From the NCBI GenBank assembly GCA_046497505.1, contig JAWOFN010000132.1, positions 1 through 10,338 of the forward strand: a DNA stretch of 10,338 nt. The letters run 5' to 3'. The stretch comes from JAWOFN01 sp046497505 [NCBI: bacterium] (GTDB taxonomy: Bacteria; Blakebacterota; Blakebacteria; Blakebacterales). A program made the position numbers and the translations under genes. Below, one piece after another: positions 1 to 6,253 of the stretch; position 1 is the first letter of the stretch; each line of letters starts with the position of its first letter. The notes under the pieces were generated by a model. The model saw only the letters and a list, made by a program, of their open reading frames with translations. It was not told the origin of the DNA and did not search any database.

Positions 1-431
1 TCGGCGTCGGGGAAGACCACCGTCCCGATGTCACGGCCCTCCAGGACCACACCCCCCTCCGCGCCCATGGCACGCTGGGCGTCCACCAGCACTTCTCGGA
101 CGTGGGGTACGGCCGAAACCGATGAGACGTGGCATGTTACCTCAATCATACGAATCTCGTCAGAAACATCCTCCCCGTCAAGGAGCACACGCACCCCGTC
201 TGCCTTCTGTTCCAGCCGAACGGTACAGGTGTCCGCCACCCGGGAGACCGCCTCCGGGTCCTCGGGATCCACTCCCCGGCGCAACACCTTCAGCGTCACC
301 GCCCGGTACATGGCACCGGTATCGATGTACAGATAACCGAGCCGTTCGGCCAGCAGGCGCGCGGTGGTACTCTTCCCCGACCCCGAGGGACCGTCGATGG
401 CAATGATGAGGCCCTCCTTCCCCGGGCTCAT
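1..431 (-). CDS. cmk: Cytidylate kinase, 3' end cut off by the window
   Basis: Cytosolic kinase that transfers phosphate from ATP to CMP or dCMP, feeding CTP and dCTP pools. The 143 visible residues hold a textbook P-loop, GPSGSGKST at residues 14-22, then DTGAMYRA at about 37-44 (substrate side) and the family signature EGRDIGTVVFPDA at 131-143, where the window ends. A full protein is about 220 residues, so roughly the last third is missing, including the lid and its arginines. The start is ATG at 431, overlapping the stop of the upstream 563-residue gene by four bases (ATGA), which suggests translational coupling. It is the last visible gene of the trpS-led run. Around positions 120-180 the codons are richer in A and T than elsewhere, but the protein match stays good there, so I read this as local variation. 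Identity is nearly certain. Confidence 0.97.
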   Translation of the reverse strand, partial: MSPGKEGLIIAIDGPSGSGKSTTARLLAERLGYLYIDTGAMYRAVTLKVLRRGVDPEDPEAVSRVADTCTVRLEQKADGVRVLLDGEDVSDEIRMIEVTCHVSSVSAVPHVREVLVDAQRAMGAEGGVVLEGRDIGTVVFPDA

Positions 432-2119
432 TTCATGCGCTCGCCTTCGTCCTCCCGTATGAAGATCCAGGCCACCGTCTGTCCGATGTCCAGGGGCTCG
501 TCCAGCTTCCAGTAGGAGCGGTCGTGATGGTACCGGCTGCTCGTGTCCTCTTCGGGCTGGGCCTCCACCTCGGCCAGGATGCTCTGTGCTCTCCGGATCC
601 AGGCGCGCATCCCCTCCTCACGGAGGTCCACCCATCCGCCATCGGCCCACTGGTCGATCCGCTCCGGGTCCACCGGTTCCGACACCCTGCCCCGCTCCGG
701 CGGGATCTTGATCTGAGGACCTCTCAGCAGCCGTCCGTCCGGGAGGAGGATGGGGATCCCGACACTCACCATCTGACTCCTGAGTTCCCGGTCCTCCTCC
801 ACGAGGGAGCGGCACTTCGCGGCCAGCGCCGCAGGATCCGCCTCGGTCACCGCCCGCAGGGTGCCGGCGGTGCGTCGGAGAAGTTCCGCCTCGAAGAGCA
901 GCTTGGAGAGCCGGGGGGGGCCCAGCACCTCGAAGGCGATGGAACGGATGCCGTGCTGTTCCTCCAGGCCCCGGAGCCGGGCCAGGGCCGCCTCCCGCAT
1001 GGCACCCGCCCGGTAGGTGGGCCCCATGATGGCGCTGTCCAGTGCTGCGACGATGTCGTACCCGGTGTTGCCGCCCTGGATCTCCCGGATCACCGAGGCC
1101 GCGATCTCCTCGGGGGTGATGAACTCCATCTGCCCGATGGAGGTGATGACGGCGAACTCGCCGGCCGAGAAGAGTCCGTTCTCCCCGGTGTCGATGTAGA
1201 CCGACTCCAGGACACGGTCCTCCCCCAGGCGCTGGAAATCGTCCTCGGGGACCCGGAGGGGAAGTTCCTCCCGCGGGACCTCGGCGGAGTCCAGCCGCAC
1301 GTCGTAGAGGGGTATCGGTCTCCCTGCCCGTTTGATGGGCCCCCTGCCGATACGCTTCCAGGCGATGGCGGACGCCGGCTTGACCTCCTTGACGATGGGC
1401 CCGTCCGGTGTGCGCCCCATGAGGAAGAGGAGCATGCTGTGGGCACCGGCCATGGCTGTCTTGCTCAGCAGGACCCGGCTGGGCCGCTCCTCGGAATGGG
1501 TGTAGGGGATGTTCAGTCCCATACCGCCGGTGCCGGTGGTGCCCACCTTCATGTACATGCCGGTCCCGTGGTCCCGCATCGCCCCGTAGAGGACCTGCAC
1601 GTGGCGGACGAGCTGAGGGGTGTACTGTGTGGCCACCAGGCGGAACGTGGCGTCCTCGATGGCGGCGTCCTCACCGCTCTCGAGGGTGTTCACCACCTCC
1701 CGGCTGCTGGCGTAGACGTTCTGGTAGGCCAGGGCCGTGGCGGTGTTGATGCAGTCCACGATGATGTCGGGGCGGGTCCGTTCGATCAGGCGATAGAGTT
1801 CCTGTCCCGAGAGGGTCTCCTCGTCCAGGTCACCGAAGACGTCGTTGAGGAAGACCCGCCGGTTCTCCGGCTTCTTGAGCAGTTCCCCCCTTCCCAGGTC
1901 CTTGAAGTCCTCCCGGACGAAGATGTTCCCCCAGGCAGCCTCCAGACTGGCCTCCGGATAGGCGGACTGGAAGCCGTCGACGGCCTCCTCGGCCTCTTCC
2001 TTCCGAAGGGACGTCACGATGAGATGAGCGGGGTCTCGATCGAGGATCTCGCGGCAGACGGCTGTACCCACCATCCCGAAACCGCCCAGCACGAGGATGC
2101 GACGACCTTGGATCTCCAC
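428..2119 (-). CDS. Uncharacterised NAD(P)-binding Rossmann-fold protein, 563 residues
   Basis: I cannot name the function. The N-terminus is a clear dinucleotide-binding Rossmann unit: a beta strand followed by GGFGMVG at residues 12-18 (GxxGxxG spacing), as in NAD-dependent epimerase/dehydratase and extended short-chain dehydrogenase proteins. IIVDCINTATA at about 119-129 resembles the beta-4 region of that fold. A striking glycine/threonine stretch, KVGTTGTGGMGLNIPYTHSE, spans 191-210. I see no convincing YxxxK catalytic pair, so reductase chemistry is unproven. The last 200 or so residues contain charged helices and fit no domain I know. At 563 residues it is far longer than ordinary short-chain dehydrogenases (250-350). 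The start is GTG at 2119, with AAAGGA about nine bases upstream. It lies 12 bases after rluB and overlaps cmk by four, so it is probably cotranscribed. A run of eight C on the coding strand (913-920) encodes residues near 400. The reading frame is intact. Confidence 0.88.
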   Translation of the reverse strand: MEIQGRRILVLGGFGMVGTAVCREILDRDPAHLIVTSLRKEEAEEAVDGFQSAYPEASLEAAWGNIFVREDFKDLGRGELLKKPENRRVFLNDVFGDLDEETLSGQELYRLIERTRPDIIVDCINTATALAYQNVYASSREVVNTLESGEDAAIEDATFRLVATQYTPQLVRHVQVLYGAMRDHGTGMYMKVGTTGTGGMGLNIPYTHSEERPSRVLLSKTAMAGAHSMLLFLMGRTPDGPIVKEVKPASAIAWKRIGRGPIKRAGRPIPLYDVRLDSAEVPREELPLRVPEDDFQRLGEDRVLESVYIDTGENGLFSAGEFAVITSIGQMEFITPEEIAASVIREIQGGNTGYDIVAALDSAIMGPTYRAGAMREAALARLRGLEEQHGIRSIAFEVLGPPRLSKLLFEAELLRRTAGTLRAVTEADPAALAAKCRSLVEEDRELRSQMVSVGIPILLPDGRLLRGPQIKIPPERGRVSEPVDPERIDQWADGGWVDLREEGMRAWIRRAQSILAEVEAQPEEDTSSRYHHDRSYWKLDEPLDIGQTVAWIFIREDEGERMK

Positions 2120-2131
2120 GGTACGGTCCTT

Positions 2132-2854
2132 TCAAGGGAGGGGGTCGAGTCCGACCCCCTCCCGGAGCACATTCACTTCTTCCCGGTTCAGCTCCCGCCA
2201 CTGTCCCTGTTCCAGGTGGTCGGCGGAGAGGCCGGCGAAACGGCGTCGATGGAGACGTTCCACCGTGTACCCGAGGGCCGCGAACATGCGCTTCATCACG
2301 TGTTTGCGTCCCTCGTGGAGGGTCACCTCCACCAGGACCGCGGACTCGCGGCGGACCCCGTCGGGCTCGACGGGCCCGTCTTCCAGTGCCACCCCCTGCT
2401 CCAGAGACTCCAGGTCCCTCTCCCCAATGGGGCGGTCGAGTGCGGCCGAATAGACCTTCCGGATCCCGAAGCTCGGGTGGGTGAGACGGTGGGTGAGCTC
2501 GCCGTCATCGGTGAGGATCAGGGCGCCGGTCGTGTCGGCGTCCAGTCGCCCCACCGGCACCACCCTTCGGTCCTGGAAAGCATCCCCCAGGAGGTCCACC
2601 ACCGTGGGCCGATCGTGGGGGTCGCTCATGGTCGTGATGGTCCCGGCCGGCTTGTGGAGCAGAAGATAGGCATGCCCCTCGGGGGGCTCAATTCCATTCG
2701 CCCCCACCTGCACGTCATCCCGGTCGGGATCCACGTCGAACCAGGGTTCGGTGACCACCTCTCCGTTCACCTTCACCCGGCCGTCGAAGATCATCCGGTC
2801 GCACTTGCGGCGGGATGCCACGCCCGATCGGGCCAGGAACTTGTTCAGCCTCAC
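2132..2854 (-). CDS. rluB: Pseudouridine synthase of the RluB/RsuA family (23S rRNA)
   Basis: Converts a uridine of ribosomal RNA to pseudouridine. In the RluB group the target is 23S rRNA helix 89 near the peptidyl-transferase centre; the exact site is inferred from the family. Residues 1-48 form an S4 RNA-binding domain (MRLNKFLARSGVASRRKCD). The catalytic domain follows, with LHKPAG at 66-71 and the active-site motif GRLDADTTGALILTDDGEL at 102-120, where D105 is the expected nucleophile. RKVY at 132-135 and EGRKHVMKRMF near 187-197 are the other usual family blocks. The more common motif is RLDxxTSGLLLLTNDG, so TTGA is a mild variant. Length (240) is normal. The start is GTG at 2854, overlapping the scpB stop by four bases (GTGA). 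A gene of this family beside scpAB is a widespread arrangement. RluB is preferred over RsuA because of this context. Confidence 0.93.
   Translation of the reverse strand: MRLNKFLARSGVASRRKCDRMIFDGRVKVNGEVVTEPWFDVDPDRDDVQVGANGIEPPEGHAYLLLHKPAGTITTMSDPHDRPTVVDLLGDAFQDRRVVPVGRLDADTTGALILTDDGELTHRLTHPSFGIRKVYSAALDRPIGERDLESLEQGVALEDGPVEPDGVRRESAVLVEVTLHEGRKHVMKRMFAALGYTVERLHRRRFAGLSADHLEQGQWRELNREEVNVLREGVGLDPLP
2136..2163 (-). repeat. Perfect 12-bp inverted repeat (stem-loop) at the rluB end
   Basis: The + strand reads GGGAGGGGGTCG, then AGTC, then CGACCCCCTCCC: two exactly complementary 12-base arms around a four-base loop. In the minus-strand transcript it covers the last codons of rluB and ends just before the rluB stop. 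It is followed by TTGAAAGGACC, which contains the AAAGGA ribosome binding site of the next gene. No T tract follows, so it is not a standard intrinsic terminator. It could attenuate transcription, stabilise the upstream mRNA or affect translation of the 563-residue gene. The symmetry is certain; any role is inference. Confidence 0.75.
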
Positions 2855-3525
2855 GGCTCCTCCCGATCCTCTTCTTCTCCCTCCTCCGGGACCCCTTCGG
2901 TCTCCTCGATCCCCTCGTCATCCTCATCGCGACGGCCCTCAGCGGGTTCGGGGCGCTGGGCACCCAGCATGCTCTCGATCTCACCCGGGTCGGGCAGGTC
3001 GTCCACGGAGTGGAGCCCGAAGTACTTCAGGAAGCGCTCTGTGGTCTTGTAGAGGAGGGGACGTCCCGGGCCCTCGTCCCGACCCGCGATCGTCACCAGG
3101 TCCCGTTCCATGAGCGTCTTCAGTGCGGATTCCGAGTTCACACCCCGGATGGCATCCACGTCGGGCCGGATGACCGGCTGCTTGTAGGCCACGATGGCGA
3201 GGGTCTCGAGGGCCGCCCGGGAGAGGCGCTGGCTCCGACGGTCCTCCTGCAGCTTGGCCACCAGGTCGGCCCACTCCGGACGGGTGGCCATCTGGAAGCC
3301 GCCGGCGATCTTGAGCACCGTGAGGGGACGCTCCTCCGCCTCCCAGTCGTGCACGATCTGCTCGATCAGCTTCTCCACCCGGTTCGGGGTGAGGGTCTCC
3401 TCATTCGGGACCATCCCTGATTCGTTCAGCAGGCTGGCCATCTGATAGGCGCTCAGCGGCTCGGTGGTGGAGAAGAGCATCACCTGGACGGCGTGCCGTA
3501 TGTCGGTGGGGACGTTCTCGCTCAT
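2851..3525 (-). CDS. scpB: Segregation and condensation protein ScpB
   Basis: Accessory subunit of the SMC-ScpAB condensin complex, which organises and segregates the chromosome; ScpB dimers bind the middle of the kleisin ScpA. The protein has the usual two winged-helix domains, about residues 8-90 and 100-175. The second contains the family's best conserved block, ALETLAIVAYKQPVIRPDVD at 105-124, then IRGVNSESALKTL and GRPLLYKTTERFLKYFGL at 154-171. Residues 191-224 form a strongly acidic, low-complexity tail rich in E and D, as is common in ScpB and likely disordered. The start is ATG at 3525, overlapping the scpA stop by four bases (ATGA), so the two subunits are probably made in step. The end overlaps the rluB start by four bases. 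No smc gene is in the window. Confidence 0.96.
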   Translation of the reverse strand: MSENVPTDIRHAVQVMLFSTTEPLSAYQMASLLNESGMVPNEETLTPNRVEKLIEQIVHDWEAEERPLTVLKIAGGFQMATRPEWADLVAKLQEDRRSQRLSRAALETLAIVAYKQPVIRPDVDAIRGVNSESALKTLMERDLVTIAGRDEGPGRPLLYKTTERFLKYFGLHSVDDLPDPGEIESMLGAQRPEPAEGRRDEDDEGIEETEGVPEEGEEEDREEP

Positions 3526-4259
3526 TCAGGGGTCTCGGGGGCGAAGGTGACGGTGGGGGTACGGGGCACCAGGAAGATGTCGCCGTACAGGTCCGGATGG
3601 TCGATGGAGAGTTCTCCCATCCGGGCCAGCTCGAGCGTGGCGACCAGGGTCACCACCATGGCCATCCGGCTGGTGAGTTCACTGAGCAGGTCCCGGAAAC
3701 TGACCCGTTCGCCCGAGCTGAGGCGTTCCCTGAGGAAGGCGATCTGGTCCCCCACCTTGATATCGGGGGTGGTGACCTCGTAACGTCCCTCCTCCTTGAC
3801 CCGCTCCAGGGCCTGGTGGAACGCCTTGATCAGGGCGAAGAGCGAGACGTCCAGCATCGGCTCCTCGGGCGCGGGGAGTTCCACCGGCCCGGGCCCCCCT
3901 TCCCGGAGGTAGTAGTGGGAATAGGTCTCCTCCCGCTCCTGCAGGTCCTCGGCAGCCTGCTTGTAGAGACGGTACTCCTCCAGCTGCCGGACCAGCTCCA
4001 TCCGGGGGTCCTCCTCCTCCTCGGTCACCGGGGAGGGGAGCAGCAGCTTGGCCTTGATCTGCATGAGGGTGGCGGCCATGACCAGGAAGTCCCCGGCCAC
4101 TTCGAGGTCGAGCATCTGCATGACCTCGATGTAGTCCAGGTACTGGTGCGTGATGGTCGCTATGGGGATGTCGTATATCTCCACCTCGTTCTTGCGGATG
4201 AGGTAGAGGAGCAGATCGAGGGGGCCCTCGAAGGCTTCGATGCGTACCGCGTAGCTCAC
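3522..4259 (-). CDS. scpA: Segregation and condensation protein ScpA (kleisin)
   Basis: Kleisin subunit that bridges the two SMC heads and recruits ScpB. The N-terminal domain is typical: EAFEGPLDLLLYLIRKNEVE at residues 8-27 begins the helices that contact the SMC neck, followed by IPIATITHQYLDYI and the hydrophobic helix AGDFLVMAATLMQIKAKLLL (55-74). A charged middle section (about 78-135) is the expected ScpB-binding linker. The C-terminal part (about 165-232), including VSFRDLLSELTSRMAMVVTLVATLEL, fits the winged helix that binds the SMC cap. Length (245) is normal. The start is GTG at 4259, six bases after the trpS stop, and matches the usual MSY-like beginning of the family. The nearest Shine-Dalgarno-like bases are GGAG at 4272-4275, rather far away, so translation may rely on coupling to trpS. 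Confidence 0.96.
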   Translation of the reverse strand: MSYAVRIEAFEGPLDLLLYLIRKNEVEIYDIPIATITHQYLDYIEVMQMLDLEVAGDFLVMAATLMQIKAKLLLPSPVTEEEEDPRMELVRQLEEYRLYKQAAEDLQEREETYSHYYLREGGPGPVELPAPEEPMLDVSLFALIKAFHQALERVKEEGRYEVTTPDIKVGDQIAFLRERLSSGERVSFRDLLSELTSRMAMVVTLVATLELARMGELSIDHPDLYGDIFLVPRTPTVTFAPETPE

Positions 4260-4265
4260 GCGGGA

Positions 4266-5267
4266 TCAGAGCTCCAGCCGGAACAGTCCCATGGCCGATC
4301 GAACCTCTTCCATGGTCTCCATGGCAACCTCCCGTGCACGCCTGCTCCCTTCACGCAGGACGTCGCGGACGAAATCCGGGTCCTTCTCCAATTCCGCCCG
4401 ACGGGCCCGGAAATCGGCGAAGTGGTCCCCGATGGCCGCGGCCGCCTCCCTCTTGCAGGCGACGCAGCCCCTGGTCCCTGCGCGGCATTCCTCCTCCACC
4501 ACCACCACCTCGCCGGTATTGAAGGCCTGATGCCACGCGTATACGTTGCAGATCTCCGGACGGCCGGGGTCGTCCTTGCGGATCTTCTTCGGGTCGGTGA
4601 TGGCGGACATCACCATCTCCAGTATCCGGTCCGTGTCGTCTCCCATGAGAATGTGGTTTCCCAGGCTCTTGCTCATCTTCTTCCCGTCGGGCCCCGGGAT
4701 GCGGGCGAAGGGGGTGAGGAGTGTCTCCGGCTCGGGGAAGACCTCCCGGTAGGTGGTGTTGAACTTCCGTGCCAGCTCCCGGGTGAGTTCCAGGTGGGGG
4801 ATCTGGTCCTCACCCACCGGGACCGCGTGGGCGCGATAGACGAGGATGTCCGCTGCCTGCAGCACGGGATAGCCCAGGTGCCCGTAAGAGACCTCACCCC
4901 GGAGATCCAGGTCCCGGACACGCTCCTTGAAGGTGGGGTTCCGCTCCAGCCGCCCCAGCACGACCAGCATGCTCAGCATCAGGTGAAGTTCGGCATGCTC
5001 GGGGACCATCGACTGCACGAAGATAGTGGCCACCTCCGGGTCGAGACCTGCGGCCACCCAGTCCACCACCATCTCCACCGTGTCCCGGGATATCCGTTCC
5101 GTCTCGTCGTACGTGGTGGTCAGGCTGTGCCAGTCCACCACGCAGTGGAACGAATCGTACTCGTGCTGCAGTTCCACCCAGTTGGAGAGGGCTCCCGCGT
5201 AATTGCCCAGGTGCAGCCGCCCGGTGGGCTGCATGCCGCTCAGTATCCGTTTCTTCTCACCCGACAT
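4266..5267 (-). CDS. trpS: Tryptophanyl-tRNA synthetase with iron-sulphur-type cysteine motif
   Basis: Class I aminoacyl-tRNA synthetase that charges tRNA-Trp in the cytosol. The HIGH-type motif is TGRLHLGN at residues 15-22 and the KMSKS loop is KMSKS at 197-201. Between them lie the Trp pocket and dimer regions, with GYPVLQAADILVYRAHAVPVGEDQ at 132-155 as the most conserved block (given here as two adjoining pieces, 132-147 and 148-155). Length 333 is normal for the bacterial enzyme. C240, C261, C268 and C271 form a C-x20-C-x6-C-x2-C pattern in the anticodon-binding part, close to the [4Fe-4S] signature known from the Thermotoga maritima enzyme. The start is ATG at 5267 with GGGGGAG at 5271-5277, close but usable. 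A sigma-70-like promoter lies about 54 bases upstream. Next comes scpA after six bases, so trpS appears to lead the operon. Confidence 0.97.
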   Translation of the reverse strand: MSGEKKRILSGMQPTGRLHLGNYAGALSNWVELQHEYDSFHCVVDWHSLTTTYDETERISRDTVEMVVDWVAAGLDPEVATIFVQSMVPEHAELHLMLSMLVVLGRLERNPTFKERVRDLDLRGEVSYGHLGYPVLQAADILVYRAHAVPVGEDQIPHLELTRELARKFNTTYREVFPEPETLLTPFARIPGPDGKKMSKSLGNHILMGDDTDRILEMVMSAITDPKKIRKDDPGRPEICNVYAWHQAFNTGEVVVVEEECRAGTRGCVACKREAAAAIGDHFADFRARRAELEKDPDFVRDVLREGSRRAREVAMETMEEVRSAMGLFRLEL

Positions 5268-5320
5268 CGTCTCCCCCGGTTCTCCATCTCAGGCGTGCGG
5301 CACTCGTGGCAGGTCCGGCC

Positions 5321-5348
5321 AAGATAGGGACCTCCTCCGACCTGTCAA
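5321..5348 (-). promoter_or_regulatory. Predicted sigma-70 promoter for trpS and downstream genes
   Basis: On the minus strand a perfect -35 box TTGACA (5343-5348) and a -10 box TATCTT (5321-5326, four of six matches to TATAAT) are separated by 16 bases. It sits in the 87-base gap between the lipoprotein gene and trpS, the largest gap in the window, and points toward trpS. The expected transcript starts near 5314, leaving a leader of about 45-50 bases. That leader is too short for a T-box, and I see no Trp-rich leader peptide in it. The match is from sequence alone. Confidence 0.7.
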
Positions 5349-5354
5349 CGGCCG

Positions 5355-6239
5355 TCAGCCGGCGAGGGGCAGCGGGGGGAGGTCCATCTCCGGCGCGCCG
5401 CCCGGGAGCAGTACGATGAGCACCGAGAGGAGCAGCGCGCCCAGGACCACGATCGAATGGACCCGCGGCGGGAAGATGTCCCGGCTCCCCGCGGTGCGGC
5501 TGAGGGTCCCCCATGAGGCCCAGCTCACCCCGCCCCAGAGCAGGAGCAGGAGCAGGACCTTCGTATGAGGCACATACCCCCCCAGAGGGAACCCCCGGTA
5601 GGGCACACCCCAGATGAACATGGAGGAGATGAGACCGGCCAGGGCGCCGAGTCCGAGCAGGGCGGTCCCCGCCGCGGTCCAGCGGGCCAGCCGTCCCTGC
5701 TGTGCAGGAAGCGGATCTCCGCGGGACTGCAGCGAGCGGAGGGCAAGGAAGCCCGCACCTGCGAGGATGCCCCCACCTGCCCCGAACACCAGGAGGATCA
5801 CGACCCTCAGCAGTCCCGGATACCCTCCCGCCCGGACGGTCCGGTAGGGTCGCCGGCTGTGTTCGAGGTCGGGGGGGAGGTAGAGCTGCGTACGCGAGGG
5901 TGCCGCGGCCTGCAGGAAGTAGGCCGCCCGTTCCCCCCGCCGGCCCGTCGGTACGGGTACCGTCCACAGGTCCCCGGTCCCCGCTCGGGCCCTCACCGCC
6001 GTCCACCCGGTGTCACCCTCGGCGTACCACCACATACGCACGCTCCCAGGAAGCGGCTCGACGTTCCCTTCCACCTGCAGGGTGAGTTCCGCATCCGGGC
6101 CGGCCGGGAGGACCGCCCTGGCATCGTGACGGAGGGTCAGGACCAGGTGTTCCTCCACCGTCACCTCGTCCCGACCTCCGCAGGCGGCCAGTGAGATGAG
6201 GGTCAGCGCCAGGAGGGGCCCGGCTCGGTGCGGCCGCAT
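5355..6239 (-). CDS. Unrecognised lipoprotein with periplasmic domain and four membrane segments
   Basis: I do not recognise this family. With the chosen ATG at 6239 the protein has 294 residues. It starts with a short basic stretch and a hydrophobic run ending in the lipobox LAAC at 17-20, so C20 is probably lipid-modified. Residues 21-137 look like an exported beta-rich domain: alternating hydrophobic strands, with WWYAEGDTGWTAVRARAGTG and YFLQAAAP as recognisable pieces, a style seen in Ig-like domains. Four hydrophobic segments follow, at about 141-167, 188-211, 227-243 and 260-279. The C-terminus is rich in Pro and Leu. An in-frame GTG at 6251 would add four residues, but GGAGG at 6245-6249 is ideally placed for the ATG. 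It follows comEC by 14 bases and precedes the trpS promoter, so it is probably cotranscribed with comEC. A role in competence is possible by context only. It could equally be an unrelated envelope protein. Confidence 0.85.
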   Translation of the reverse strand: MRPHRAGPLLALTLISLAACGGRDEVTVEEHLVLTLRHDARAVLPAGPDAELTLQVEGNVEPLPGSVRMWWYAEGDTGWTAVRARAGTGDLWTVPVPTGRRGERAAYFLQAAAPSRTQLYLPPDLEHSRRPYRTVRAGGYPGLLRVVILLVFGAGGGILAGAGFLALRSLQSRGDPLPAQQGRLARWTAAGTALLGLGALAGLISSMFIWGVPYRGFPLGGYVPHTKVLLLLLLWGGVSWASWGTLSRTAGSRDIFPPRVHSIVVLGALLLSVLIVLLPGGAPEMDLPPLPLAG

Positions 6240-6244
6240 GGATA

Positions 6245-6249
6245 CCTCC
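6245..6249 (-). promoter_or_regulatory. Ribosome binding site that decides the lipoprotein start
   Basis: The minus strand reads GGAGG here, five bases before the ATG at 6239. The upstream in-frame GTG at 6251 would place this Shine-Dalgarno inside the coding region, so the ATG start is preferred. A similar GGAGG (8264-8268) precedes the comEC ATG by six bases. Confidence 0.75.
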
Positions 6250-6253
6250 ACGA

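Noticed and set aside
524-3052. An 842-codon open frame on the plus strand, antisense to the Rossmann protein, rluB and scpB genes
   Set aside because: It is composed of the complementary codons of well-supported genes; long antisense frames are expected in GC-rich coding DNA. The product is low-complexity, rich in G, H, P, L and D, with no recognisable domain.
5268-5320. A possible regulatory leader (T-box or attenuator peptide) before trpS
   Set aside because: The leader is only about 50 bases, too short for a T-box. The one small upstream ATG frame has no Trp codons, and no terminator/antiterminator pair is visible.
3597-5327. A 576-codon plus-strand frame opposite scpA and trpS
   Set aside because: Same effect of GC-rich codon use; the opposite strand has unmistakable ScpA and TrpRS motifs.
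5335-5362. A small inverted repeat (GCCG...CGGC) at the stop of the lipoprotein gene as a terminator
   Set aside because: The stem is only four base pairs with no T run, and it overlaps the -35 region of the trpS promoter.
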